A stretch of 64,000 nucleotides of DNA from Solirubrobacteraceae bacterium (GTDB taxonomy: Bacteria; Actinomycetota; Thermoleophilia; Solirubrobacterales; Solirubrobacteraceae). The notes under the pieces were generated by a model. It ran no database searches. It worked only from the letters and a program-made list of their open reading frames with translations, and had not been told where the DNA came from. Positions within the stretch are counted from its first letter, which is position 1. Every line of letters begins with the position of its first letter. The position numbers and the translations under genes are program-made. Positions 52,900 through 64,000 of this stretch are shown here, one piece after another. The stretch spans positions 657,992-721,991 of the forward strand of contig JAUJOT010000001.1 in NCBI GenBank assembly GCA_030447505.1, written 5' to 3'.

Positions 52900-53589
52900 A
52901 TGCGTGTCCTGACCTGGAACCTCTTCCACGGCCGCGCCGTGCCGCCCGCCGGGCGCGAGCTGCAGGCCGAGTTCGCCGCCGCGCTCGCCGGCTGGGACTG
53001 GGATGTCGCGCTGTTGCAGGAGGTTCCACCGTGGTGGCCGCCTGCGCTCGCGCACGCCTGCGCGGCCGAGCAGCGGACGGCGTTGACGTCGCGCAATGCG
53101 CTGCCGGCGCTGCGCCGCGCGATCGCGCAGCGCGCGCCCGATGCGATCAAGTCAAACGGCGGCGGCGCCAACGCGATCCTCGTGCGGCGCGCGGCCGGTG
53201 CGATCGGCGAGCACCGCCGCGTGCTGCTGCGGCGCCTGCCGGAGCGGCGCGTCTGCCACGCCGTCGCGCTCGCGCGCAGCGGGACGTGGGTCGCCAACCT
53301 CCACGCCCAGGTGCACTCACGACAGCGCGCCCAGGCCGACATCGATCGCGCCGCGGCGGCGACGCTGTGCTGGGCGGGCGATGCACCGGCGCTGCTCGGT
53401 GGCGACTTCAACGTCCGCGACCCGCTCGCGACCGGCTTCGAGCACCTCGCCGGCCACGGCGTCGACCACCTCCTCGGGCGCGCGATGTATGCCGGCGGCG
53501 CGCCGGAGATCCCCGCTCGGGGCAACCTCTCCGACCATGCGCCCGTAATCGTCTGTGCGCTGCCGCGAGCGGGCAATATCGCTGCCTAG
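52900..53589 (+). CDS. Endonuclease/exonuclease/phosphatase-family protein
   Basis: MRVLTWNLFHGR, LLQEVPPWW, LLGGDFNVRDP, LSDHAPVIV. Confidence 0.9.
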   Translation: MRVLTWNLFHGRAVPPAGRELQAEFAAALAGWDWDVALLQEVPPWWPPALAHACAAEQRTALTSRNALPALRRAIAQRAPDAIKSNGGGANAILVRRAAGAIGEHRRVLLRRLPERRVCHAVALARSGTWVANLHAQVHSRQRAQADIDRAAAATLCWAGDAPALLGGDFNVRDPLATGFEHLAGHGVDHLLGRAMYAGGAPEIPARGNLSDHAPVIVCALPRAGNIAA

Positions 53590-53619
53590 GCTCGCCGACC
53601 CCCGAACTACAGGAGAACA

Positions 53620-54054
53620 ATGTTCCGCATCCCCATGATCGCGCTTGCCGGCGTCCTGCTCGCGCTCGTCGTCTCCGCCTGTGGCGACGACAAGGCGAGC
53701 AACAGCGGCCGCAACCCCGGCGACAACGGCGCGATCGTCACGACGAACCCGACGCCCGAGGTTCAGACGAGCACCCAGAGCGAGGCGCAGGAGTCAAACG
53801 ACGTCGTCAGCGTCGGGATCGAGGACATCGAGTTCGTCCCCGCGAGCATCACCGCGAAGGTCGGTCAGAAGATCGTCTGGACGAACAACGAGGACGTCCC
53901 GCACAACGTGACCGCCACCGATGGCGCGGACTTCGCGTCCGAGACACTGCAGAAGGGCCAGACGTTCGAGTACAGCCCGACGAAGGCCGGCACGATCAGG
54001 TACGTCTGCACGATCCACCCCGGCCAGAACGGCCAGATCAGGGTCACCGAGTGA
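53620..54054 (+). CDS. Cupredoxin/plastocyanin-like lipoprotein
   Basis: Lipobox VVSACGDD; KIVWTNNEDVPHNVTA, IRYVCTIHPGQNGQIRVTE copper-site motif; SD aggag. Confidence 0.92.
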   Translation: MFRIPMIALAGVLLALVVSACGDDKASNSGRNPGDNGAIVTTNPTPEVQTSTQSEAQESNDVVSVGIEDIEFVPASITAKVGQKIVWTNNEDVPHNVTATDGADFASETLQKGQTFEYSPTKAGTIRYVCTIHPGQNGQIRVTE

Positions 54055-54079
54055 TGGCCGATCCTGGCGCCGCCCTGCT

Positions 54080-56692
<2,613 letters not shown>

Positions 56693-56780
56693 GACACCTC
56701 GCTTCGCCGGCATGATCCGGATCAGCTGTTGACGGTCGGCGTGGTCGCCCTCTCAGCCCGCGCCCGCGGGCTCCCGTATC
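56693..56780 (-). promoter_or_regulatory. TPP (THI-box) riboswitch
   Basis: Minus-strand gatacgggagcccgcgggcgcgggCTGAGAGGGcgaccacgccgaccgtcaacagCTGATCCGGATCATGCCGGCGAAGCGAggtgtc; canonical CUGAGA and CUGAUCCGGAU...CGGCGAAGCGA; gauac/gugUC closing helix. Confidence 0.93.
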
Positions 56781-56819
56781 GGTCCATCCTAGACGCTCGC
56801 CCGTTGCCACAATGATGCG

Positions 56820-57470
56820 GTGACCGATCTCGACGACCGCCGCGCACGGCTCCAGGAAGCCCGCCTGTACCTCGTCTGCGACCTGCAACCCGGAGGCCGC
56901 GCGCTCGCGGACGTGCTCGCGGCCGCGCTGCGCGGCGGCGTCGACGTCGTGCAGCTGCGCGACAAGCACGCCTCCGGCGAGGAGCTGGTCGCGGCGGCGA
57001 AGATCGCGCGCGCGCTGTGCGACGACGCGCGGGCGCTGTTGATCCTCAACGACCGTCCCGACCTCGTGCAGGCGGCGGGGGCGGACGGCTGCCACGTCGG
57101 GCAGCACGACGTCGGGCCCGCGGCCGCCCGCGAGCGCGGCGGCGCGGACGCGCTCGTCGGCCAGTCGACGCACTTCCCCGACGAGATCGACGCCGCCACC
57201 GATGTCGACTACATCGGCGTCGGGCCCGTGTTCGCGACCCCGACGAAGCCCGGCCGCCACCCGGTCGGCGTCGAGCTCGTGCGCTTCGCGGCCTGGCACG
57301 CGCATGTCCCGTTCTTCGCGATCGGCGGCATCGACGCTGGCAACGTGGGCGAGATCGTGGCGGCGGGCGCACGCCGGATCGCCGTCGTGCGCGCGATCGC
57401 CGAGGCCTCCGATCCGGCGGCGGCGGCGACGGCGCTGCGCGCCGCGCTCCCGGCCGGAGCGCTCTCGTGA
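56820..57470 (+). CDS. thiE: Thiamine-phosphate synthase
   Basis: [58 protein letters not shown]. Confidence 0.95.
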   Translation: MTDLDDRRARLQEARLYLVCDLQPGGRALADVLAAALRGGVDVVQLRDKHASGEELVAAAKIARALCDDARALLILNDRPDLVQAAGADGCHVGQHDVGPAAARERGGADALVGQSTHFPDEIDAATDVDYIGVGPVFATPTKPGRHPVGVELVRFAAWHAHVPFFAIGGIDAGNVGEIVAAGARRIAVVRAIAEASDPAAAATALRAALPAGALS

Positions 57471-58054
57471 GCAGGCGCAAGCGCAAGCGCTCGGGCAGCG
57501 CGCGAGCGCAGCCACAGCCGCCGGCACCGGCACCGGCGCCGGCGCCGGCGCCACCGGCACAGCAGCCACAGCAGCGCCAATCGGCGCCCGACGACGGACT
57601 GCGTCGCGGCTACGCCCGCGGCCGCGCGCGCGACGAGGAGATCAGGGCAGGCCTCGAGCCGCTCGCCCCGGGCGAGCGCCCGCGGGTCGTCACGATCGCC
57701 GCGATCGTCGCGATCGTCTTCGCGATCGCCAACGTCGCCACCGCCGTGGGCGGAAACGACATCTCGACGGCCAGCGGCGACCCTTCGCTGGCGACCGCCG
57801 TGACGACGGCGGTGCTGCTGCTCGCGGGGTTCGGCATGCTGGCCCGCCAGTACTGGGCGGTGCTCGGCTTTCAGGCGATCCTCGGCATCCAGATCGTCTT
57901 CTTCTCGCTCTACCTGATCGGCGTGCAGAAGCTCTGGCACGCGATCATCCCGGTGCTCGCGATCGGGCTGCTCGGCTGGCTGTTCTGGAAGCTCGTGCGC
58001 CCGATGGCGCAGCTGCAGATGCCCACGCGGGGCCCACGCGAACCGGCGCCGTAG
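57467..58054 (+). CDS. Membrane protein of unknown function
   Basis: Arg/Pro-rich N-terminus plus four hydrophobic segments; GTG overlaps thiE stop. Confidence 0.7.
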   Translation: MSRRKRKRSGSARAQPQPPAPAPAPAPAPPAQQPQQRQSAPDDGLRRGYARGRARDEEIRAGLEPLAPGERPRVVTIAAIVAIVFAIANVATAVGGNDISTASGDPSLATAVTTAVLLLAGFGMLARQYWAVLGFQAILGIQIVFFSLYLIGVQKLWHAIIPVLAIGLLGWLFWKLVRPMAQLQMPTRGPREPAP

Positions 58055-58112
58055 ACCCCTTCGCGCTCGCGCCCGAGGGAGCCGCAAGCCGAGTCGATAG
58101 GCTCGATCCGCC

Positions 58113-59495
58113 ATGGCCGAGAGCTCCTACGACTGCATCGTCATCGGCTCGGGGCCGGGCGGCTACGTGGCCGCGATCCGCGCCGCTCAGCTCGGCATGA
58201 GGACGGCCGTGGTCGAGTCCGACCTCGTCGGCGGGCGCTGCCTGAACTACGCCTGCATCCCCGCCAAGGCGGTCCTGCGCGTTGCCGATGTGCTCGGCGA
58301 GATCCGCGAGGCGCAGGCCTACGGGATCAGCGTCGGCGAGCCGACGGTCGACTTCGCTGCCGTCGGCGAGCGGCGCAAGAGGGTCGTCAAGACGCTGACG
58401 GGCGGCGTCGCCGGGCTGCTGAAAAAGAACGGCGTCGACGTCATCGAGGGCCACGGCTCCGTGACCGACGACGCCAACGTCAGGGTCGGCGGCAACTTCG
58501 ACGGCAGCGAGATCGAGGCGACGTTCGTCATCCTCGCGACCGGCTCGCAGAAGAAGGCGCTGCCGGGCGCGCAGTTCGGCGGGCGCGTCATCGGCACCGA
58601 GGAGGCGTGGGCGCTCGAGGAGCTGCCACAGACGCTCGCCGTCGTCGGCGCCGGCGCATCGGGCACCGAGATCGCGTCGGCCTACGCGCGGCTGGGCAGC
58701 GATGTCACGCTCTACGAGGCCCTCGAGCGCGTGCTGCCGATCGAGGACCCCGAGATCTCGAAGATCGCCGAGCGCGGCTTCAAGAGGCAGGGCATCGCGG
58801 TTCGCAGCGGCGTCTTGGTCGAGGACGTGCAGACGAGCGCCGACGGCATCACGTGCAGCGTCGCGGGCGAGCCGCAGTCGGCCGAGTGGCTCGTGATCGC
58901 CACCGGCCGCGCGCCCGACGTGGAGGGGCTCGGGCTCGAGGAGGCGGGCGTCACGCTCGCGTCCGACGGCCTCGTCGCCGTCGACGGCGCGATGCGGACC
59001 TCGCTGGCCGGCGTCTATGCGATCGGCGACCTCGTGGCGGGCCCGGCGCTTGCGCACAAGGCCTCCGACGAGGGAGTCATCGCGGTCGAGGACGCCGCCG
59101 GCCTCGAGACCCGCCCGCTCGAGCACGTCGACATCCCGCGCGCGACGTTCTGCCTGCCGAACGTCGCGAGCTTCGGGCTGACCGAGCAGCAGGCGCGCGA
59201 CGCCGGCCACGACGTCGTCGTCGGCAGGCTCGGCTTCGGCGCCGTCGGCGCCGGCACCGTCTACGGCGACCGCGCCGGGCTCGTGAAGATCGTCGGCGAT
59301 CGCACCTACGGCGAGCTGCTGGGCGGCCACATCGTCGGGACGAAGGCGACCGAGCTGATCCAGGAGCTCGTCAACGTCCGCGCGCTGGAGGGCGGCTACC
59401 CCGAGGTGGCCCGCATGGTGCACGGTCATCCGACGCTGTCGGAGGCGGTCATGGAGGCCGCGCGCGACGCCGACGGCTGGCTCATCCACGGCTGA
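58113..59495 (+). CDS. lpd: Dihydrolipoyl dehydrogenase
   Basis: [33 protein letters not shown] (CxxxxC), [36 protein letters not shown]. Confidence 0.95.
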   Translation: MAESSYDCIVIGSGPGGYVAAIRAAQLGMRTAVVESDLVGGRCLNYACIPAKAVLRVADVLGEIREAQAYGISVGEPTVDFAAVGERRKRVVKTLTGGVAGLLKKNGVDVIEGHGSVTDDANVRVGGNFDGSEIEATFVILATGSQKKALPGAQFGGRVIGTEEAWALEELPQTLAVVGAGASGTEIASAYARLGSDVTLYEALERVLPIEDPEISKIAERGFKRQGIAVRSGVLVEDVQTSADGITCSVAGEPQSAEWLVIATGRAPDVEGLGLEEAGVTLASDGLVAVDGAMRTSLAGVYAIGDLVAGPALAHKASDEGVIAVEDAAGLETRPLEHVDIPRATFCLPNVASFGLTEQQARDAGHDVVVGRLGFGAVGAGTVYGDRAGLVKIVGDRTYGELLGGHIVGTKATELIQELVNVRALEGGYPEVARMVHGHPTLSEAVMEAARDADGWLIHG

Positions 59496-59557
59496 GTCCG
59501 TCTTCGCGTGAGCGTGTGCATCAAACGTTGCGAGAGGCGCCGGTAGCGGGTCGCCCC

Positions 59558-60130
59558 GTGCGCGCCGCGTTCTACTACGACCTGTTCAGCCCGGAGGCGT
59601 ACCTCGCCGCCGAGCGCGTCATCAACCTGCTGCCCGCCGCGGAATGGATCCCGGTCTTCGCGCCGCGGCTGCCGGGCGCCGACCTGCTCGACGGCTTTCG
59701 CTGTCAGACCGACCGCGACGCGTTCTTCGAGCGCATCGAGCGCATCGCCGCGCGCCGCGGGCTGCAGGACCTCCGCTGGCCGGACCCGTTTCCGTGCGAC
59801 TCCGCCTACGCGATGCGGGTCGCGACGTACGCCTGCCAGATCGGCCGCGCGGTCGCGTTCTCGCTGGCCGCGTTTCGCCAGGCGTTCGCCGCCGGCCGCG
59901 ACCTCGGCGTTGCCGACAACGTGCTGATCGCGGCCGCGGCGTGCGAGATGCACCCCAGGGCGGTGACCAAGGGCGCCGAGCTCAGCTCGATCGCGCGTGC
60001 CCTCGACGACGCGACCACCCTCGCCGCGCAGCGCGGCGTGCGCGACGTCCCGGCGGTCTGGCTGCCCGACGGGCGCGTCTTTCACGGCGACGACGCGCTC
60101 GACGGCGCGGTGCGCGCGCTGATCGCGTAG
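59558..60130 (+). CDS. DsbA-like / 2-hydroxychromene-2-carboxylate isomerase-like thioredoxin-fold protein
   Basis: VRAAFYYDLFSPEAYLAAERV, AFRQAFAAGRDLGVADNVL, GVRDVPAVWLPDGRVFHGDDAL. Confidence 0.82.
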   Translation: MRAAFYYDLFSPEAYLAAERVINLLPAAEWIPVFAPRLPGADLLDGFRCQTDRDAFFERIERIAARRGLQDLRWPDPFPCDSAYAMRVATYACQIGRAVAFSLAAFRQAFAAGRDLGVADNVLIAAAACEMHPRAVTKGAELSSIARALDDATTLAAQRGVRDVPAVWLPDGRVFHGDDALDGAVRALIA

Positions 60131-60141
60131 CTTCGATCGCG

Positions 60142-60372
60142 ATGCGCGCCAACCGCAGCTACCGGCTGCTGCACACCCGCTCGAGCCGCCGCCCGGCGAG
60201 CCTCGATCCGGCGCGGATCGACCATCTCGAGGTCGTCGAGGTCGCCTCCGGCGAGGTCGTGCTGTTCTGGGATCTGCCCGCCCCCGACGCCGCCCGTCAG
60301 GCCCGGCGGCTGCGCGAGGACCTGTCACAGCTCGACGACTGCGAGTTTCTCTCGCGCTGGGGCGAGCTGTAG
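60142..60372 (+). CDS. Small hypothetical protein
   Basis: 76-aa ORF MRANRSYRLLHTRSSRRPASLDPARIDHLEVVEVASGEVVLFWDLP. Confidence 0.6.
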   Translation: MRANRSYRLLHTRSSRRPASLDPARIDHLEVVEVASGEVVLFWDLPAPDAARQARRLREDLSQLDDCEFLSRWGEL

Positions 60373-60570
60373 CGCGGCGGCTTACTGCTTCGGCCGCCCG
60401 CTGACCGCGAGTCCTGCGCCGAGGCCGATCATCGGGTTGAGCATCCCGACGAGGAAGCCGTCGGCGAGGATCCGCCGCAGCACCTTCGGCTCGACCGGCG
60501 CGTAGAGCGCCTCGACGAGCGACCGGCGACATCTGGCGCCGGCAGTCGGCCGGTACCCTGGAGACAACGA

Positions 60571-61731
60571 ATGGCAGAACGCGTCGCGCAACCCGCTGAG
60601 CACGCCGGGCTCCCCGAGCCCGCCGTCGCCCGTGAATGGCTCGCGACGATGCTGCTCATCCGCCGCTTCGAGGAGCGTGCCGGCGAGATGTACGCCAAGG
60701 CGAAGATCGGCGGCTTCCTGCACCTCGCGATCGGCGAGGAGGCGACGATCGTCGGATCGACGCGCGCGCTGCGCGATCAGGACTACCTGATCTCGACGTA
60801 CCGCTCGCACGGCCACACGCTCGCGCGCGGCTCGGAGCCCGAGCGCGTGATGGCCGAGCTGTTCGGGCGCGTCGACGGGCTGTGCAACGGCCGCGGCGGC
60901 TCGATGCACATGTTCGATCTGCAGAACCGCTTCATGGGCGGCTACGGGATCGTCGGCGGCAACCTCCCGCTGGCCGCCGGCTTCGCGCTCGCCTCGGACT
61001 ACCTCGAGCGCGACGAGGTGACGCTGTGCCAGTTCGGCGACGGCGCCTCCAACCAGGGCACGTTCGGCGAGACGATGAACCTCGCCGCGCTCTGGCGCCT
61101 GCCGGTCGTCTTCATGGTCACGAACAACCAGTTCGGGATGGGCACCGCGCTCGAGCGACACTCCGCCGTGACCGACCTGATGCGCAAGGGCGAGGGCTTC
61201 GGCGTGCCCGGGATGCGCTGCGACGGCATGGACGTCGCCGACACCTACAACGTGACCTGCGACGCGCTGCGAATCGCGCGCGAGGAGCGCCAGCCGGTGC
61301 TCGTCGAGGCCGTCACCTACCGCTTCCGCGGGCATTCGATGGCCGATCCGGAGGAGTACCGCACGAAGGAGCAGGTCGACGAGTGGCGCAAGCGCGACCC
61401 GCTGACCGTCTTCGGAGACCAACTCGTCGCCGCCGGCGTCCTCGGCGAGGACGAGCGCGAAGCGATCGATCGCGAGACGATCGAGCGCGTCGATCGCGCG
61501 GTCGCGTTCGCGGACGCTTCGCCTCACCCGTCGCCCAACGATCTCTACGACGACATCTATGTGCTCGGCGAGCAGGTGCGCGGCTGGTACTCCGTCGACG
61601 AGCGCACGCCGACGCCGCACCGCGGCGAGGACGAGAGCGCGATGGACCGCGCCGAGCTCCCGCACGCGGCCGAGCACGCCGGCGCCACGACGGCGAAGCC
61701 CGCCGACGCCGCGCAGGCGGACGAGGACTAG
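60571..61731 (+). CDS. pdhA: Pyruvate dehydrogenase E1 component, alpha subunit
   Basis: GFLHLAIGEEA, HGHTLARG, GRGGSMHMFD, FGDGASNQGTFGETMNLAALWRLPVVFMVTNNQFGMGT. Confidence 0.95.
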   Translation: MAERVAQPAEHAGLPEPAVAREWLATMLLIRRFEERAGEMYAKAKIGGFLHLAIGEEATIVGSTRALRDQDYLISTYRSHGHTLARGSEPERVMAELFGRVDGLCNGRGGSMHMFDLQNRFMGGYGIVGGNLPLAAGFALASDYLERDEVTLCQFGDGASNQGTFGETMNLAALWRLPVVFMVTNNQFGMGTALERHSAVTDLMRKGEGFGVPGMRCDGMDVADTYNVTCDALRIAREERQPVLVEAVTYRFRGHSMADPEEYRTKEQVDEWRKRDPLTVFGDQLVAAGVLGEDEREAIDRETIERVDRAVAFADASPHPSPNDLYDDIYVLGEQVRGWYSVDERTPTPHRGEDESAMDRAELPHAAEHAGATTAKPADAAQADED

Positions 61732-61734
61732 CCG

Positions 61735-62724
61735 GTGGCCGTCATGCGCTACCGCGAGGCGCTGAACGCCGCCCTGCGCGAGGAGATGCAGCGCGACCCG
61801 AACGTCATGCTGATGGGTGAGGACATCGGCGTCTTCAACGGCGCCTTCAAGGTCACCGCCGGCCTGCTCGAGGCGTTCGGCGAGAAGCGCGTGCGTGACA
61901 CGCCGATCTCGGAGAACACGATCGTCGGCATGGGCGTCGGTGCCGCGATGACCGGTCTGCGCCCGGTCGTCGAGCTCATGACGATCAACTTCTCGCTGCT
62001 GGCGATGGACCAGATCGTCAACCACGCGGCGTCGATCCGCTACATGTTCGGCGGCCAGGTCAAGGTGCCGCTGGTCGTGCGCATGCCGCAGGGCGCCGGC
62101 CATCAGCTCGGGCCGACGCACTCGCACTCCTGGGAGGCGCTCTACCTCCACGTGCCGGGCCTGCTCGTCGCGACGCCGACGACCGCCGCCGATGCGAAGG
62201 GCCTCTTGAAGTCCGCGATCCGCGACGACAACCCCGTCATCTTCATCGAGCACGAGTACCTCTACGGCCAGCGCGGCGAGGTGCCCGACGACGAGGACCA
62301 CACCGTGCGCTTCGGGGTGGCCGCGATCCGCCGCGAGGGCTCCGACGTGACGATCGTCGGGATCTCGCGGATGGCGCTGACCGCGGCCCGCGCCGCGAAG
62401 ACGCTCAGCGAGGAGCACGACATCGAGGCCGAGGTGATCGACCCGCGCACGCTGCGCCCGCTGGACCTCGACACGATCCTCGCGTCGGTGCGCAAGACGA
62501 ACCGCTGCGTGATCGTCGAGGAGGGCTGGCCGCACGGCGGCGTCGGCGCGAACCTCGCGGCGCTCGTGCAAGAGCAGGCCTTCGACGACCTCGACGCGCC
62601 GATCCAGCGCGTGACGGGCGCCGACGTGCCGATGCCCTACTCCAAGCCGCTCGAGCAGATCGCCTTCCCGCACGAGCCGCAGGTCATCGACGCCGTCCTC
62701 GCGACGTTCGGCGACCGGCGATAG
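61735..62724 (+). CDS. pdhB: Pyruvate dehydrogenase E1 component, beta subunit
   Basis: VMLMGEDIGVFNGAFKVT, RVRDTPISENTIVGMGVGAAMTGLRPVVELMTINF; GTG start. Confidence 0.96.
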   Translation: MAVMRYREALNAALREEMQRDPNVMLMGEDIGVFNGAFKVTAGLLEAFGEKRVRDTPISENTIVGMGVGAAMTGLRPVVELMTINFSLLAMDQIVNHAASIRYMFGGQVKVPLVVRMPQGAGHQLGPTHSHSWEALYLHVPGLLVATPTTAADAKGLLKSAIRDDNPVIFIEHEYLYGQRGEVPDDEDHTVRFGVAAIRREGSDVTIVGISRMALTAARAAKTLSEEHDIEAEVIDPRTLRPLDLDTILASVRKTNRCVIVEEGWPHGGVGANLAALVQEQAFDDLDAPIQRVTGADVPMPYSKPLEQIAFPHEPQVIDAVLATFGDRR

Positions 62725-62796
62725 CGACGACGCGCGATTGCAAGGACATCCGATGAGCCGATCCAGCGACCATCCGACGAGCAAGCGGCGACAGTC

Positions 62797-64000
62797 GTGA
62801 CGGAGATCGTCATGCCGCGCCTGTCGGACTCGATGGAGGAGGGCACGATCCTCAAGTGGCTCAAGGACGACGGCGCCGCGGTCAGCCGCGGTGAGCCGCT
62901 TGCCGAGATCGAGACCGACAAGGCGACGCTGACCTACGAGTCCGACGCTGCCGGCGTGCTGACGATCGTCGCGCCGGCCGGAGAGACGCTGCCGATCGGC
63001 AGCGTGATCGCGCGCCTGGACTCGGGCAACGGCGCGCGCGCGACGTCAGCGCCGACCGAGCCGCAGGGTGACTCGTCGGGCGAGCCCGAGCACGAGCCGG
63101 CGCCGCAGGCCGACGTCGAGCCGCACGCGGCGGCGCCTGCGCAGTCCGTCACGCCGCCCCGGGCCGCGCCCGCGGCGCCGTCTCGCTCCGGTGCCCGCGT
63201 CAAGGCCTCGCCCGTCGCGCGCCGCCTCGCGCGCGAGCACGGTGTCGATCTGCATCAGGTGACCGGCACCGGTCCCGGCGGGCGAATCGTCAAGGACGAC
63301 GTCGAGCAGGCTGCCACGTCCCCGTCGCCGCCGCAGGCCGCGCCGCGCGCCGCCGCGTCCGAACCCGAAGCCGCGCCGGCCGCGCCCGCCACGCCCGCCG
63401 CGCTCGGCGAGCAACCTGCCGGCGCCGCGCCCGCCGCCACCGGCGAGCAGCCTGCCGTCGGCGCACCGCCAGCACCGCCGCCGCCGCCGGCGCTGTCCGC
63501 GACCGGCACCGCCAAGGGTGACGTCACCGTCCAGGAGCTCACCCGCGTCCAGGGCCTGATCGCGCGGCGGATGGCCGAGTCGCGCGCGACGATCCCGTCC
63601 TTCGAGCTGCGCACGGAGATCAACATGGACGCCTGCGTCGCGCTGCGCGCCGAGCTCAAGGCGCTCGGCGGCGACGTTCCCTCCTACAACGACATGGTCG
63701 TCAAGGCGAGCGCGCTCGCGCTGCGCGAGTTCCCGCGCGCGAACGGCGCCTACCGCGACGGCCGCTTCGAGCTCTACTCGCGCATCAACGTCGGCATGGC
63801 GGTCGCGGGCCAGGACGCGCTCGTCGTCCCAACGATCTACGACGCCGACCGCAAGTCGCTCGGCGAGATCGCCCGCGATGCGCGCACGCTCGCCGAGCGC
63901 GTGCGCGCCGGCGCGGTCACGCCGCCCGAGCTCTCCGGCGGCACCTTCACCGTCTCGAACCTCGGGATGTTCGGCATCAAGTCGTTCACCGCGGTGATCA
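62797..64000 (+). CDS. pdhC: Dihydrolipoamide acyltransferase E2 (3' truncated by window end)
   Basis: VTEIVMPRLSDSMEEGTILKWLKDDG...EIETDKATLTYES lipoyl domain, SPVARRLAREHGVDLHQVTGTGPGGRIVKDDV E3-binding domain, catalytic domain start; frame open to 64000 so absent from the ORF track. Confidence 0.95.
   Translation, partial: MTEIVMPRLSDSMEEGTILKWLKDDGAAVSRGEPLAEIETDKATLTYESDAAGVLTIVAPAGETLPIGSVIARLDSGNGARATSAPTEPQGDSSGEPEHEPAPQADVEPHAAAPAQSVTPPRAAPAAPSRSGARVKASPVARRLAREHGVDLHQVTGTGPGGRIVKDDVEQAATSPSPPQAAPRAAASEPEAAPAAPATPAALGEQPAGAAPAATGEQPAVGAPPAPPPPPALSATGTAKGDVTVQELTRVQGLIARRMAESRATIPSFELRTEINMDACVALRAELKALGGDVPSYNDMVVKASALALREFPRANGAYRDGRFELYSRINVGMAVAGQDALVVPTIYDADRKSLGEIARDARTLAERVRAGAVTPPELSGGTFTVSNLGMFGIKSFTAVI

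Noticed and set aside
60382-62784. 800-aa minus-strand ORF
   Set aside because: Mostly antisense to pdhA/pdhB. Only its last ~50 residues fall outside those genes and are listed separately with low interest.

Overview
High-GC chromosomal window, most like Actinobacteria/Thermoleophilia (Solirubrobacterales-like) by gene content and codon usage. It holds about 63 supportable protein-coding genes, one TPP riboswitch, no RNA genes I could recognise, no CRISPR array and no intact transposon. Main blocks: (1) catalase C-terminus (cut by the window edge) and small proteins; (2) a signalling block at 1.4-12.6 kb with a SigB/SigF-type sigma factor, a 1958-aa soluble hybrid histidine kinase with about ten 92-aa HAMP repeats, CheR, a receiver-less CheB, and a REC-PAS-GAF-PP2C-HATPase protein; (3) housekeeping genes at 13-31 kb; (4) a compact type II restriction-modification pair of BsuBI/PstI type at 32.2-35.05 kb, preceded by about 850 bp of decayed DNA; (5) an inositol/phosphatidylinositol block with Ino1, followed by a glycosyltransferase-PHP fusion, a UDG-like protein with non-canonical active-site motifs and a putative presenilin-like (GxGD) membrane protein in overlapping frames; (6) a thiamine operon (thiO-thiS-thiG plus an NTF2-like gene) under a TPP riboswitch that abuts the start codon, divergent from thiE; (7) lpd and the pdhA-pdhB-pdhC genes, the last cut by the window end. 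Top leads: the HAMP-array/CheR/CheB/partner-switching module and its candidate sigma-B/F promoter, the GxGD-protease candidate, the divergent UDG, the R-M island, a 14-codon upstream ORF, and a recurrent TANNNT box 6-9 nt upstream of start codons that suggests widespread leaderless mRNAs. All assignments come from reading translations by eye; no database search was run.
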